Assembly: GCA_039029515.1 (NCBI GenBank)
Contig: JBCCFX010000175.1
Span: 1-8,560, forward strand
Direction: 5' to 3'
DNA length: 8,560 bases
From: JBCCFX01 sp039029515
GTDB taxonomy: Bacteria; Planctomycetota; Phycisphaerae; Phycisphaerales; SM1A02
The notes under the pieces were generated by a model that worked only from the letters and a program-made list of their open reading frames with translations, was not told where the DNA came from and did not search any database. Positions 1-6,587 of the stretch are shown here, piece by piece; the stretch's first letter is position 1; every line of letters begins with the position of its first letter. Position numbers and translations under genes: made by a program.

Positions 1-883
1 CGAGCGCTTTGCCGCCGAACGCAACGATGACGCTGCCATCGCCAGCTTGCTGAAGGCACTGATGCGAACGACCGACCGTGAGCAACGTCGACTCTGGTTA
101 CACGTGCGCCTCGCCCAGTTGCATGACCGGCGCGGCGACTACGTTCAGGCGGCCAGTCATGCGGCCGCAGCGTATGCGCTGGATGATCATCCTGTGTGGT
201 CCGAACTTGAGCCGGACAGCCCGATGAATGAGACATCGCCCGCGGCGCTCCATGAAGCAGCTGAACAGCTCGATCGGGCGGCGCGGACCGTCCGCAGCGC
301 GAACCTCCAACTCGCGATTCGACGGATGCAATCGACACTTCAGCCTCGATTGCGCGGCGTCAACGATTCGCGTCGGACGACCACGTTCAGCGGCCTGACG
401 CGAGACGAGATCAACGCCCTTGACGTTGGCGCGGCCAGCCTGCCGTCCATGCCGGAGAACCCGACACGCGGACAGCATGGTGATGCCAGTGATCTCGAAC
501 CCGATGCGCTGGATGCGCTGCTCGAAGCCCGGCAGTACGCCGAAGCGATCGCGCGGTGCGATGCGATCGCCGCTGATCCGGGCGGACGATCGATCAGTCG
601 ATTCCTTGTGCAGTACGGCATCGCGCTCAACGGCGTGAGCCGCACTGACGAAGCCGCGGTCCGATTCAGCCAGGCCGCGATTCACGAACCGACTTCGATT
701 GCCGGCGTGCGCGCCTTGATCGAGCTCGCGCTCATTGAGCGACGCGTGCGTAAGGATGAGGAATCCGCACATCGACTTCTCGTTCGGGCAGAGATCGTCG
801 CCGGCCAGATCCGGAACGACACACTTGCCCGGCGCGCACGACAACTTCAGAAGGACACCGACGACCGCCGCGGTCGGTCATAA
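1..883 (+). CDS. TPR-repeat protein, 5' end outside the window (first gene of Exb operon as seen)
   Basis: The reading frame is open from the window edge (first full codon at nt 2) to TAA at 881-883, giving 293 visible residues, so the true start and any signal peptide lie upstream. The visible part is mostly amphipathic alpha helix with TPR-like helix pairs. One is at about residues 32-63 (L-A-Q-L-H-D-R-R-G-D-Y-V-Q-A-A then A-Y-A-L-D-D-H-P). Others lie near 171-197 (A-R-Q-Y-A-E-A-I), 199-232 (ending A-I-H-E-P) and 234-268. Between them is a less ordered stretch at about 105-165. TPR proteins are scaffolds with no catalytic activity expected. The stop is 9 nt before the exbB start and the same strand continues, so it is very probably cotranscribed and works with the ExbB/ExbD complex. 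A TTG at nt 47 could in principle start translation, but the frame stays coding-like upstream of it, so I treat the gene as 5'-truncated by the window. The exact family is not recognised. Confidence 0.8.
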   Translation, partial: ERFAAERNDDAAIASLLKALMRTTDREQRRLWLHVRLAQLHDRRGDYVQAASHAAAAYALDDHPVWSELEPDSPMNETSPAALHEAAEQLDRAARTVRSANLQLAIRRMQSTLQPRLRGVNDSRRTTTFSGLTRDEINALDVGAASLPSMPENPTRGQHGDASDLEPDALDALLEARQYAEAIARCDAIAADPGGRSISRFLVQYGIALNGVSRTDEAAVRFSQAAIHEPTSIAGVRALIELALIERRVRKDEESAHRLLVRAEIVAGQIRNDTLARRARQLQKDTDDRRGRS

Positions 884-892
884 GGACGCAGC

Positions 893-1738
893 ATGATTTC
901 CACGCGACGATTTCTCATGATCCTCCTCATCGGCGCTGCCCTCGGCATGACCGCATCGCTGGCGTTCGCACAGGATGGCACGACCGACGGTGCGCAGGCC
1001 GGCGGCGAGAGTTTTGCCAGTGCGTTTCTCTTCTCACGTCGAACGAATCCCGACGGCGAGAAGTCACTTGAGATCATCGGCAGCCTCGTTATCTGGTTCC
1101 TGATCTGCCTGAACATGGTGAGCCTTGGGCTCATCGGACAGATGTCGTGGCTCAACCAACGGCGATCGATCCTGCCGCCGACGTTGATCGATGCCGTCGA
1201 TGATCTGATTCGCGAAGGCAAGTATCGAGACGTGATGCAGCTCGCCGCTCAGGACAAGAGCTTCTACGGACGCGTGATGCATGACACGCTGGAAGAAGCC
1301 AGTCACGGGTTTGGCGCGATGATGCGCCGACTCGAACAGACCGCTGATGAACTGACCACGATTCGATTCCGCCGACTCGAATTCCTCAACGTGCTCGGCC
1401 AGGTCAGCCCCATGATCGGACTCTTCGGCACCGTATACGGCATGATCCTCGCGTTCCAGGCCATCGTGATCTCAGGCGGCAATGCGAATCCTGTCCTGCT
1501 CGCGGGCGGCATCGGCACGGCGTTGACGACGACCTTCTGGGGACTCGTCGTCGCCATCCCCGCACTCGCGGCATACGCGATTCTGCGCAACCGTGTCGAT
1601 GAACTGACTACAGAAGCCGCCATCACGATTGAGCGTCAACTCGGCCGCTTTCGGCCAACGGTGAATACGCCCGGCGCGCGCCCGACCGCGCAGCCCACGC
1701 CGCAACCGTCAGCCCATCCGGAGGCTGCACGCGGATGA
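893..1738 (+). CDS. exbB: MotA/TolQ/ExbB-family proton channel protein with signal peptide
   Basis: This is the channel subunit of an ExbB-ExbD type motor that converts proton motive force into movement at the inner membrane. It has 281 residues, longer than most ExbB/TolQ proteins. Residues 1-26 look like a signal peptide (R5-R6, hydrophobic core, cleavage A-F-A/Q-D). The first mature membrane helix is at about 61-82, and a cytoplasmic helical region spans about 86-160. Then come the two conserved pore helices: S172-P173-M-I-G-L-F-G-T180-V-Y-G-M, and G206-I-G-T-A-L-T-T-T-F-W-G-L-V-V-A-I-P223. T180 and T213/T214 fall where E. coli ExbB has its functional threonines (family knowledge). The C-terminal 27 residues are proline-rich and low in complexity. 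The ATG at 893 is preceded by AAGGA (882-886) at a good distance, inside the stop region of the upstream TPR gene. The stop overlaps the next start as ATGA. The symbol denotes family, not proven TonB partnership. Confidence 0.93.
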   Translation: MISTRRFLMILLIGAALGMTASLAFAQDGTTDGAQAGGESFASAFLFSRRTNPDGEKSLEIIGSLVIWFLICLNMVSLGLIGQMSWLNQRRSILPPTLIDAVDDLIREGKYRDVMQLAAQDKSFYGRVMHDTLEEASHGFGAMMRRLEQTADELTTIRFRRLEFLNVLGQVSPMIGLFGTVYGMILAFQAIVISGGNANPVLLAGGIGTALTTTFWGLVVAIPALAAYAILRNRVDELTTEAAITIERQLGRFRPTVNTPGARPTAQPTPQPSAHPEAARG

Positions 1739-2196
1739 GTGCCGGTTACCAACGCGGTCCCACGAGTATCAACGCGAACCTGACGCCGATGATCGACGTC
1801 ACGTTCCTGCTCATCGTGTTCTTCGTCCTCGTCTCCCAGATCGTGGAGGTCGAGAACGTCGCGATGGAGCTGGTTGAACCCGCGAGCCCCGCATCCGAGC
1901 GCATGGCCGACGAGCAGCGCGCGGTTATCAACCTCGTCCCCGATGTGGACGGCGGACTCGATTCGTATCGACTCGGGAGCAACAGTTTCCCGCCGAACGA
2001 TGATGGTCGCCTTGCGCTCCGCGCCAACCTCATCGCGCTGTATCGCGGCAACCAGTCACTTCGCGTCAACCTTCGCGCCGATCGATCCACCGAATATCAG
2101 CACATCGAACCCGTGATGCAGACGATCTCCGATGCCGCCACCGCCGCCGGCGACGTCGTCCCTCGCATCAACCTTGTCGTGATCGGAGAATCCTGA
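1735..2196 (+). CDS. exbD: ExbD/TolR-family biopolymer transport protein (first copy)
   Basis: This is a small single-span partner of ExbB, 153 residues, the usual length. The short cytoplasmic N terminus leads into N-L-T-P-M-I-D21-V-T-F-L-L-I-V-F-F. D21 is the membrane aspartate that carries protons in ExbD/TolR (D25 in E. coli ExbD). The membrane helix runs to about residue 36. The periplasmic domain ends in the typical pattern L-R-A-D-R-S-T-E-Y-Q-H-I-E-P-V-M with following A-A-G and I-N-L-V-V. The start ATG lies inside the exbB stop (ATGA, 1735-1738), with CGGAGG at 1719-1724 as ribosome-binding site, so translation is probably coupled. It is followed after only one base by a second, different exbD. 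No TonB or TolA gene is adjacent, so the downstream partner is open. Confidence 0.94.
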   Translation: MSAGYQRGPTSINANLTPMIDVTFLLIVFFVLVSQIVEVENVAMELVEPASPASERMADEQRAVINLVPDVDGGLDSYRLGSNSFPPNDDGRLALRANLIALYRGNQSLRVNLRADRSTEYQHIEPVMQTISDAATAAGDVVPRINLVVIGES

Positions 2197-2200
2197 GTTG
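2185..2200 (+). promoter_or_regulatory. Ribosome-binding site deciding a TTG start for the second exbD
   Basis: GGAGA at 2185-2189 lies 8 nt before TTG at 2198-2200. The upstream exbD stop (TGA 2194-2196) sits in between, leaving one base between the two genes. There is no in-frame ATG before the T-S-M-I-D membrane motif, where an ATG start would cut into the membrane anchor. The TTG is therefore the best-supported start. Confidence 0.7.
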
Positions 2201-2710
2201 CGCCCTGCTCGCACCATTCGATCAGATGACCTCGTCGCTCGACCACGCCGACGCGCGCGCGGGCATGCCACGCTCGGTCTGAACCTGACGTCGATGATCG
2301 ATGTCGTGTTCCTTCTGCTCGTGTACTTCATGGTCGCAACGGAGTTCAAGGTCGGCGAAGAGGTATTCCGGCTCGATCTGCCCAAGCAGATGTCGTCGGA
2401 TGCCATCGACGATCCATTCGACATCGATGAAGAGCCGTTGCGCATTCGCGTCGCAACGCTCGGCGAAGGCGCAACGAGCTATCGCCTGGTCATGGAAGGG
2501 CCGTACGACCAGCCGGGCACGTTTGATGACCTCTTTGACCAGCTGCAGTCCGTCCAGATCAATGATGTGAATGGCGGCGGCCTGTTTCGAGCTGATCACC
2601 CCATCATCATCATCCCCGGGCGCACGACACGCTGGGAACACACCGTCGAAGCGTTCAACGCCGTCGTTCGTGCGTCGTACTCCAACATCACGCTGGCGAA
2701 ACCGCAATGA
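2198..2710 (+). CDS. exbD: ExbD/TolR-family protein (second, divergent copy), TTG start
   Basis: This is a second single-span ExbD-type subunit, 170 residues. It has a long basic cytoplasmic N terminus (about residues 1-28, many Arg), then L-N-L-T-S-M-I-D35-V-V-F-L-L-L-V-Y-F-M-V-A-T. D35 is the expected proton-carrying aspartate. The usual proline of T-P-M-I-D is replaced by serine (T-S-M-I-D). The periplasmic domain has an acidic loop at about 68-79 (D-A-I-D-D-P-F-D-I-D-E-E). Its C-terminal part has P-I-I-I-I-P-G-R-T-T-R-W-E-H-T-V and N-I-T-L-A, matching the ExbD fold but with P-G-R in place of the usual R-x-D. The sequence differs strongly from the first copy, so this is not a recent tandem duplication. 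The two may form a heterodimer inside one ExbB ring, since known ExbB rings hold two ExbD chains (inference). The stop overlaps the next start as ATGA. Confidence 0.9.
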   Translation: MRPARTIRSDDLVARPRRRARGHATLGLNLTSMIDVVFLLLVYFMVATEFKVGEEVFRLDLPKQMSSDAIDDPFDIDEEPLRIRVATLGEGATSYRLVMEGPYDQPGTFDDLFDQLQSVQINDVNGGGLFRADHPIIIIPGRTTRWEHTVEAFNAVVRASYSNITLAKPQ

Positions 2711-5265
2711 TGAAGCATGCGATGATCGCCACGCTTGTCCTTGCCGGCAGCGCCATGCTCGCGCCGGCGCAATCGATCGATGAACAACTCGACGTCGAAT
2801 CCTACCTGCGCGGCATCGTGGACCTTCGGCTGCCCGATGTACTCGAATCCTACATCACGATGCATCCTGCGACCGATGAGACGACCGCCGCGCTATATGA
2901 CATTGCGCGCGCACGCCTCGTCGCCGCTGACCCGACATTGACACCCGCCGAGCGCCAACGGGCGGTGGAAGCCGTACTCGCTCGTCGCGCCGAACTGCTC
3001 GACCGCGAGCGCGATGACGTCAGGCGACCGCGTTGGATCGTCGACCAGGCGTCAGATCTCATCTTTGATCTTCTCGGAGGCGATGGGACCGACATCACGA
3101 TCATGTTCGGCATCCCGACGGCGGAACAGCGCGAACGCGGACAGCGTGTCGTCACGTCGGTTGAAGATTTGCTACGCGACGCAGAAGTCGAGATCGCACG
3201 AACGCTCACGAGAATTGCTCCGGGCAATACCACGTTGCGGCCTCGCTACGAGACCGAAGAACGTGAACGCCGCATTCCATTGCTTCGCGGCATGACACAA
3301 CTCACCGCCGGCATGCTTGCTGACGACGATGCAACCCGTCGAAACCTCTGCCAACGCGCCGTCGATGATCTGCAACCGCTCGCGATGCGCCTGGGCGGCC
3401 GGCAAGTGAGCCTGAGTCAGTTGTATGCCGGCATCGCGCTCATACAACTCGAACAGTACGCCGATGCGAATTCGCGACTTGATGTCGTGCTCAACGACAC
3501 CACGAACCCCGAGTCGTATCGATTCATGGCGCGCCTCGCTCGCGCGACACTGGCGGGCGAACGAGATGGCGCATCCGCAGCGATCGATGACCTCAGTACA
3601 TTCGCCGCCGCACTCGAAGACGCTGACCTGTTCTACCGGCTCACGTATACGGATCATCGTGCGATGTGGGAACATCGGGCGCACGACCAGCACGATGCGT
3701 CGACCCTACGAGCGGTCTACCAGCCATATCTTGATCTGCTTCGGGCCGTCAATGACGCTGAACGCGAACAGCTTCGCGCACTCACGATCGACCGGCTCGC
3801 CACGCTGATGACCATCGATGTCCCCGCGGAATCGACGCCAACGCTCGTCACGCTCGCGCGGGCTCGCCGCGAACTTGCGCAGACCGAGACTGCATCCGCG
3901 GGACGCGAACGACTTCGCGACCTGCTTGCCCTGCCAGGATTGAGCCACGCCGAGCAGGCCGATGCACTGTTCATGCTTGCCGAACACGACGGTGCAATGG
4001 AACGCTGGGACGACGCGGCGGATACGTATCTACGCATCGCCCGTGATTTCCCGTCCACACGGAACGCCGAGTTCGCCATGGATTTCGCGGTCAGGCTCGC
4101 CGCCACCCTCGACCGCGCGAGCAACGGCAACCAAGCCGAACGAGCGCGATACCGCGAAGCGCTCGATCTCATGCTCACGCGATATCCAAACGTCGACTCG
4201 ATCAATCGATGGCGCATCGGGGCTGGCGAATTGGCGCTCGATGAGTCCCGTTTCATGGACGCGATCAATCACTTCCGGACCGTCACCCCGAATGCTGAAC
4301 GCTGGGGCGATGCGCAGATCCTCCGCGTTCGTACACGTCGAGCCTGGGCCGAAGCCGGCGATGACATTGATCGCCTGTACCGGCTGCGCGAAGTGCAGGA
4401 CGAAGTACGCACGGTGCGCCCACCCGTCGAACGTAGCCTTGCCGCCGCCACCGATGAGGATGAACGCCAGCGTCGACAGTACGTCCTTGATGAACTCGAT
4501 CTGCTCGATGCGGACGCATTGCTGGAACTCGCGCGGTACCGCGAAGCGCTGGCGCTGGTGTCACCACGCGTGCAGAACGGGCAACTGCCCGCCGACCAAC
4601 TCGGCCGTGCGCTGTTCATCAAGATCCAATCCCATCGTGAGCTGAACGAAATCACGGCGTCACGTGATGCCCTGCGCGAATTCGCACAGGCAGCACCTGA
4701 TCGTGTCCCCGCCGTTGTGCTCCCGATGCTCCGGAACCTCAATGACTCGTACGAGAAACTCCTCGACCAACGGCGCGTCGATGATGCAAGCGCCATGGCG
4801 GAGAACGACATCCGGCCGCTGACGGAGCTCATCGCCGAAGTCGTGCCCGCTGCGTCGCCGGCATTGACGCTCGCCCTCGCCGATGGCGAACGCGCAGCCG
4901 GCCTGTACGGACGTGCTCGACTTCGATACGACGCCATGCTCGAACGCTATCCCAGTGCCCAGGAACTGCTGGTCGGACGCGCAGAATGCCTTTTCTTTCT
5001 CTCGGCTGATGCCGACAACGCTGGCAACGATGACGCCGCGAACGCGATGCGGCTGTATCGCCGGCTGTCGGCCACCGGACCAACCGAAGGCGGCTCAACG
5101 TACTGGCTCGCGCAGCTCCGCATGCTGGAGTTGCTCGAACGCACCGGTCGGAATGTCCACAAGATCCGCCCACAGATCGCCAAGCTGCGCCAAATGGACA
5201 GCACGCTCGGCGGTCCGCGTTACGAACCGCAGTTCATTGCGCTCGAACGACGCATCGCGCCGTGA
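2707..5265 (+). CDS. Large exported TPR-repeat protein, last gene of the Exb operon
   Basis: This is an 852-residue protein, nearly all alpha-helical. Residues 1-21 form a signal peptide (K3, hydrophobic core, A-P-A/Q-S), so the rest should be periplasmic or membrane-associated from outside. TPR-like helix pairs can be read at about 230-268 (L-Y-A-G-I-A-L-I-Q-L-E-Q-Y-A-D-A), 415-448 (A-L-F-M-L-A-E-H-D-G-A-M-E-R-W-D-D-A then I-A-R-D-F-P), 500-540 (L-D-E-S-R-F-M-D-A-I-N-H-F), 600-670 and 733-765 (ending L-E-R-Y-P). No enzyme motif is visible. In Proteobacteria the exported TPR protein CpoB/YbgF accompanies Tol proteins, which makes a comparable adaptor role plausible, but this protein is about three times longer and not an evident orthologue. 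The ATG at 2707 overlaps the exbD stop (ATGA); a second ATG follows at once at 2710. No clear Shine-Dalgarno is seen, so translation probably depends on coupling. It ends 3 nt from the convergent DoxX-like gene. Confidence 0.85.
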   Translation: MMKHAMIATLVLAGSAMLAPAQSIDEQLDVESYLRGIVDLRLPDVLESYITMHPATDETTAALYDIARARLVAADPTLTPAERQRAVEAVLARRAELLDRERDDVRRPRWIVDQASDLIFDLLGGDGTDITIMFGIPTAEQRERGQRVVTSVEDLLRDAEVEIARTLTRIAPGNTTLRPRYETEERERRIPLLRGMTQLTAGMLADDDATRRNLCQRAVDDLQPLAMRLGGRQVSLSQLYAGIALIQLEQYADANSRLDVVLNDTTNPESYRFMARLARATLAGERDGASAAIDDLSTFAAALEDADLFYRLTYTDHRAMWEHRAHDQHDASTLRAVYQPYLDLLRAVNDAEREQLRALTIDRLATLMTIDVPAESTPTLVTLARARRELAQTETASAGRERLRDLLALPGLSHAEQADALFMLAEHDGAMERWDDAADTYLRIARDFPSTRNAEFAMDFAVRLAATLDRASNGNQAERARYREALDLMLTRYPNVDSINRWRIGAGELALDESRFMDAINHFRTVTPNAERWGDAQILRVRTRRAWAEAGDDIDRLYRLREVQDEVRTVRPPVERSLAAATDEDERQRRQYVLDELDLLDADALLELARYREALALVSPRVQNGQLPADQLGRALFIKIQSHRELNEITASRDALREFAQAAPDRVPAVVLPMLRNLNDSYEKLLDQRRVDDASAMAENDIRPLTELIAEVVPAASPALTLALADGERAAGLYGRARLRYDAMLERYPSAQELLVGRAECLFFLSADADNAGNDDAANAMRLYRRLSATGPTEGGSTYWLAQLRMLELLERTGRNVHKIRPQIAKLRQMDSTLGGPRYEPQFIALERRIAP

Positions 5266-5268
5266 TGG

Positions 5269-6213
5269 TCAGTCGTCGATGACGTGCGACGGTTTCACCC
5301 GGCCGAAGATCACGCGGTCGAGGCTGATCGGTCCCGCACCTGTGAACACCAACCCGAACGACATCACGAAGAACGCGAGCTGGATGTACAGCGTGTTGAA
5401 CTGACCCGGAATCGCGACGCCGAATATGCCGCCGTCAATGTTGGCGATCATCGGAAGCGATGTCATCCAGAACGCGACGACCATCGTGCTCGCGAGGCCA
5501 AGTCCCCACAACCATGTGAACAGGCCGAGCAACAGCAGAACGCCACCGACGAGCTCGGTCAGGCCAGCCGCCCACGCCATCTTCGACGCATGCTTCCCGA
5601 AGATGTTCGCAATGCTCGCATCCCATGCGGGATCATCCGGATTGGCGCGCGTCTGCTGCACGTTGTGACACATCAGCGTGATGTTGTGCAGGCCTCGCGC
5701 GGTGTACATCGTGTCCGGGTCCAGCACGATCGGGGTCTCGGCATCAGCCGCGTCATCGGCGGCATCGACTGGCGCACCGTCAGATGTCGTGTCGTCTTCA
5801 GGCAGTTCAGGCGACGTTTCGGAGCCCGGGTCCGGCGAACGTTCAGTTTCGACGGGTGCATCCTGGACTTCATCATCCACCGGCACCTCTTCGGGGAGCG
5901 CGGGATAGCCACCTTCAGGGTTTCCCGCGGGCGGCGCATCGGACGATGTTTCCTCATCAGGCGCGGTTTGCTCGCTTTCCTGATCCTCTTGGTCGTCCGG
6001 GGAATCCTGACGATACGACGCCGGCACGACGTCCGGCGTTTCGTCAACGGGCTTCACGTCGACGCCATAACTGACCAGGATCGCAGCCTGATCGGCGTTG
6101 AACTCGGCATTCTGGAGAACTTTGGTGTAGCCTGCGTAGCTGAACGCAAGGCCCAGCACGACGCGGCTTAACGTCGGCACGAAGGTCCGACCCGCGAAAT
6201 CTTTCATACCCAT
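5269..6213 (-). CDS. DoxX-like membrane protein with long acidic Pro-rich insertion
   Basis: Minus-strand protein of 314 residues. Helix 1 is at about 14-30 (R-V-V-L-G-L-A-F-S-Y-A-G-Y-T-K), helix 2 at 213-234, helix 3 at 237-256 and helix 4 at 275-292. The C terminus G-A-G-P-I-S-L-D-R-V-I-F-G is typical of the DoxX/DoxD superfamily, whose members are usually near 130-180 residues. The extra length comes from residues 57-160, where 35 of 104 are Asp/Glu, 16 Pro and only 2 basic. This segment should be disordered and, by the usual topology, outside the inner membrane. It is followed by a distinctive segment with C182-H183. DoxX proteins are linked to redox and thiosulfate/quinone metabolism in some organisms, but the role here is unknown. 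I chose ATG at 6213 because of GGAGA 9 nt upstream; the frame stays open further upstream but would run through the tRNA-Leu. A second ATG lies two codons in (6207). Confidence 0.85.
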   Translation of the reverse strand: MGMKDFAGRTFVPTLSRVVLGLAFSYAGYTKVLQNAEFNADQAAILVSYGVDVKPVDETPDVVPASYRQDSPDDQEDQESEQTAPDEETSSDAPPAGNPEGGYPALPEEVPVDDEVQDAPVETERSPDPGSETSPELPEDDTTSDGAPVDAADDAADAETPIVLDPDTMYTARGLHNITLMCHNVQQTRANPDDPAWDASIANIFGKHASKMAWAAGLTELVGGVLLLLGLFTWLWGLGLASTMVVAFWMTSLPMIANIDGGIFGVAIPGQFNTLYIQLAFFVMSFGLVFTGAGPISLDRVIFGRVKPSHVIDD

Positions 6214-6227
6214 CGGTGTTGCTCTCC
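6213..6227 (-). promoter_or_regulatory. Ribosome-binding site fixing the DoxX-like gene start
   Basis: On the minus strand GGAGA (complement of 6223-6227) stands 9 nt before ATG at 6213-6211. The open frame upstream of this point crosses the antisense of a tRNA gene, so the site supports the short form of the protein. Confidence 0.6.
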
Positions 6228-6240
6228 GTGCAGATCGCGG

Positions 6241-6269
6241 TTGCCGAGTCTCGACTCCGCTTTGATAAT
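6241..6269 (+). promoter_or_regulatory. Sigma70-type promoter for tRNA-Leu
   Basis: TTGCCG (6241-6246, four of six matches to TTGACA) and GATAAT (6264-6269, five of six matches to TATAAT) are separated by exactly 17 nt. A transcript would start near 6276, some 18 nt before the mature tRNA 5' end. Two small inverted repeats sit in and over this promoter: GAGTC-TC-GACTC (6246-6257) in the spacer and TTTGAT-A-ATCAAA (6261-6273) over the -10 element. Confidence 0.5.
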
Positions 6270-6273
6270 CAAA
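6261..6273. repeat. 13-bp palindrome TTTGAT-A-ATCAAA between divergent genes
   Basis: A perfect 6-bp inverted repeat around a single A lies in an 80-nt gap between the DoxX-like gene (minus) and tRNA-Leu (plus). It covers the predicted -10 box of the tRNA promoter. On the minus strand it also contains GATTAT, a poor -10 match with no convincing -35. It could be an operator, or simply a palindromic A/T-rich promoter core. No regulator gene is nearby. Confidence 0.4.
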
Positions 6274-6293
6274 TCGTATCGAAAGCGCCGTAT

Positions 6294-6377
6294 GCGGGCG
6301 TGGCGAAATTGGCAGACGCGCCAGATTTAGGTTCTGGTGGGGTAATACCCGTGGAGGTTCGAGTCCTCTCGCCCGCA
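6294..6377 (+). tRNA. tRNA-Leu (anticodon UAG)
   Basis: This is an 84-nt class II tRNA that folds completely. The acceptor stem GCGGGCG (6294-6300) pairs with CGCCCGC (6370-6376), with discriminator A6377. The anticodon stem CCAGA (6321-6325) pairs with TCTGG (6333-6337), and the loop TTTAGGT places the anticodon TAG at 6328-6330, reading CUN leucine codons. The long variable arm has a GGGT/ACCC stem (6340-6343 with 6347-6350). The T stem GGAGG (6353-6357) pairs with CCTCT (6365-6369) around TTCGAGT. The long variable arm and the discriminator A both fit leucine. The 3' CCA is not encoded (the sequence continues A-TTCC), so it must be added by a CCA-adding enzyme. Confidence 0.97.
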
Positions 6378-6434
6378 TTCCTTGAGGCCCAGCGCCTCGA
6401 ATCATCATTCCGAAACCCAATTCACGAGTTTCGT

Positions 6435-6463
6435 CGAACCGTTCGACGGTTTGTGCGGATTTT
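6435..6463 (+). terminator. Weak rho-independent terminator downstream of tRNA-Leu
   Basis: CGAACCGT (6435-6442) pairs with ACGGTTTG (6446-6453) around a TCG loop, with one G-U pair. TTTT follows at 6460-6463 after a 6-nt gap. The gap and short T run make it weak. It is preceded by another small hairpin (6411-6416 with 6428-6433). Its position 58 nt behind the tRNA fits the end of a short tRNA transcript. Confidence 0.35.
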
Positions 6464-6587
6464 CTGACGGCCGCCCATGGCAATCGCATCCGGGCGTCTG
6501 AACAGCGATGGTGTTCACCGCCGGTCCGAACTCGCGACCGTCATGATCCCCTCCCGTCGAACCCGTCGCCTTCCAACGACTCTTTGG

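Noticed and set aside
2198..2212. 15-nt exact match between 2198-2212 (second exbD start) and 6641-6655 (behind the large hairpin)
   Set aside because: It is a single short match in sequence with the same G+C bias, in unrelated contexts, with no extension on either side; most likely coincidence.
893..2710. Zorya-type anti-phage defence (ZorA/ZorB are MotA/MotB-like)
   Set aside because: The ExbB here lacks the long cytoplasmic tail of ZorA, the ExbD proteins lack a peptidoglycan-binding OmpA-like domain, and no ZorC, ZorD or ZorE candidate is present.
5284..6171. Plus-strand open frame of 295 codons opposite the DoxX-like gene
   Set aside because: The product is rich in Arg and His without hydrophobic segments or motifs, whereas the minus strand encodes clear membrane helices and a DoxX C terminus.
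6294..6377. tRNA-Leu as an integration site for a mobile element
   Set aside because: No integrase gene, no direct repeat of the tRNA 3' end elsewhere in the window, and ordinary genes on both sides.
6216..6467. Plus-strand open frame of 83 codons over the tRNA, and the minus-strand N-terminal extension of the DoxX-like frame (6214-6489)
   Set aside because: Both translate through the tRNA-Leu gene or its antisense (giving the familiar A-K-L-A-D-A-P-D-L-G-S-G type of artefact). The DoxX-like gene has a good ribosome-binding site for ATG 6213.
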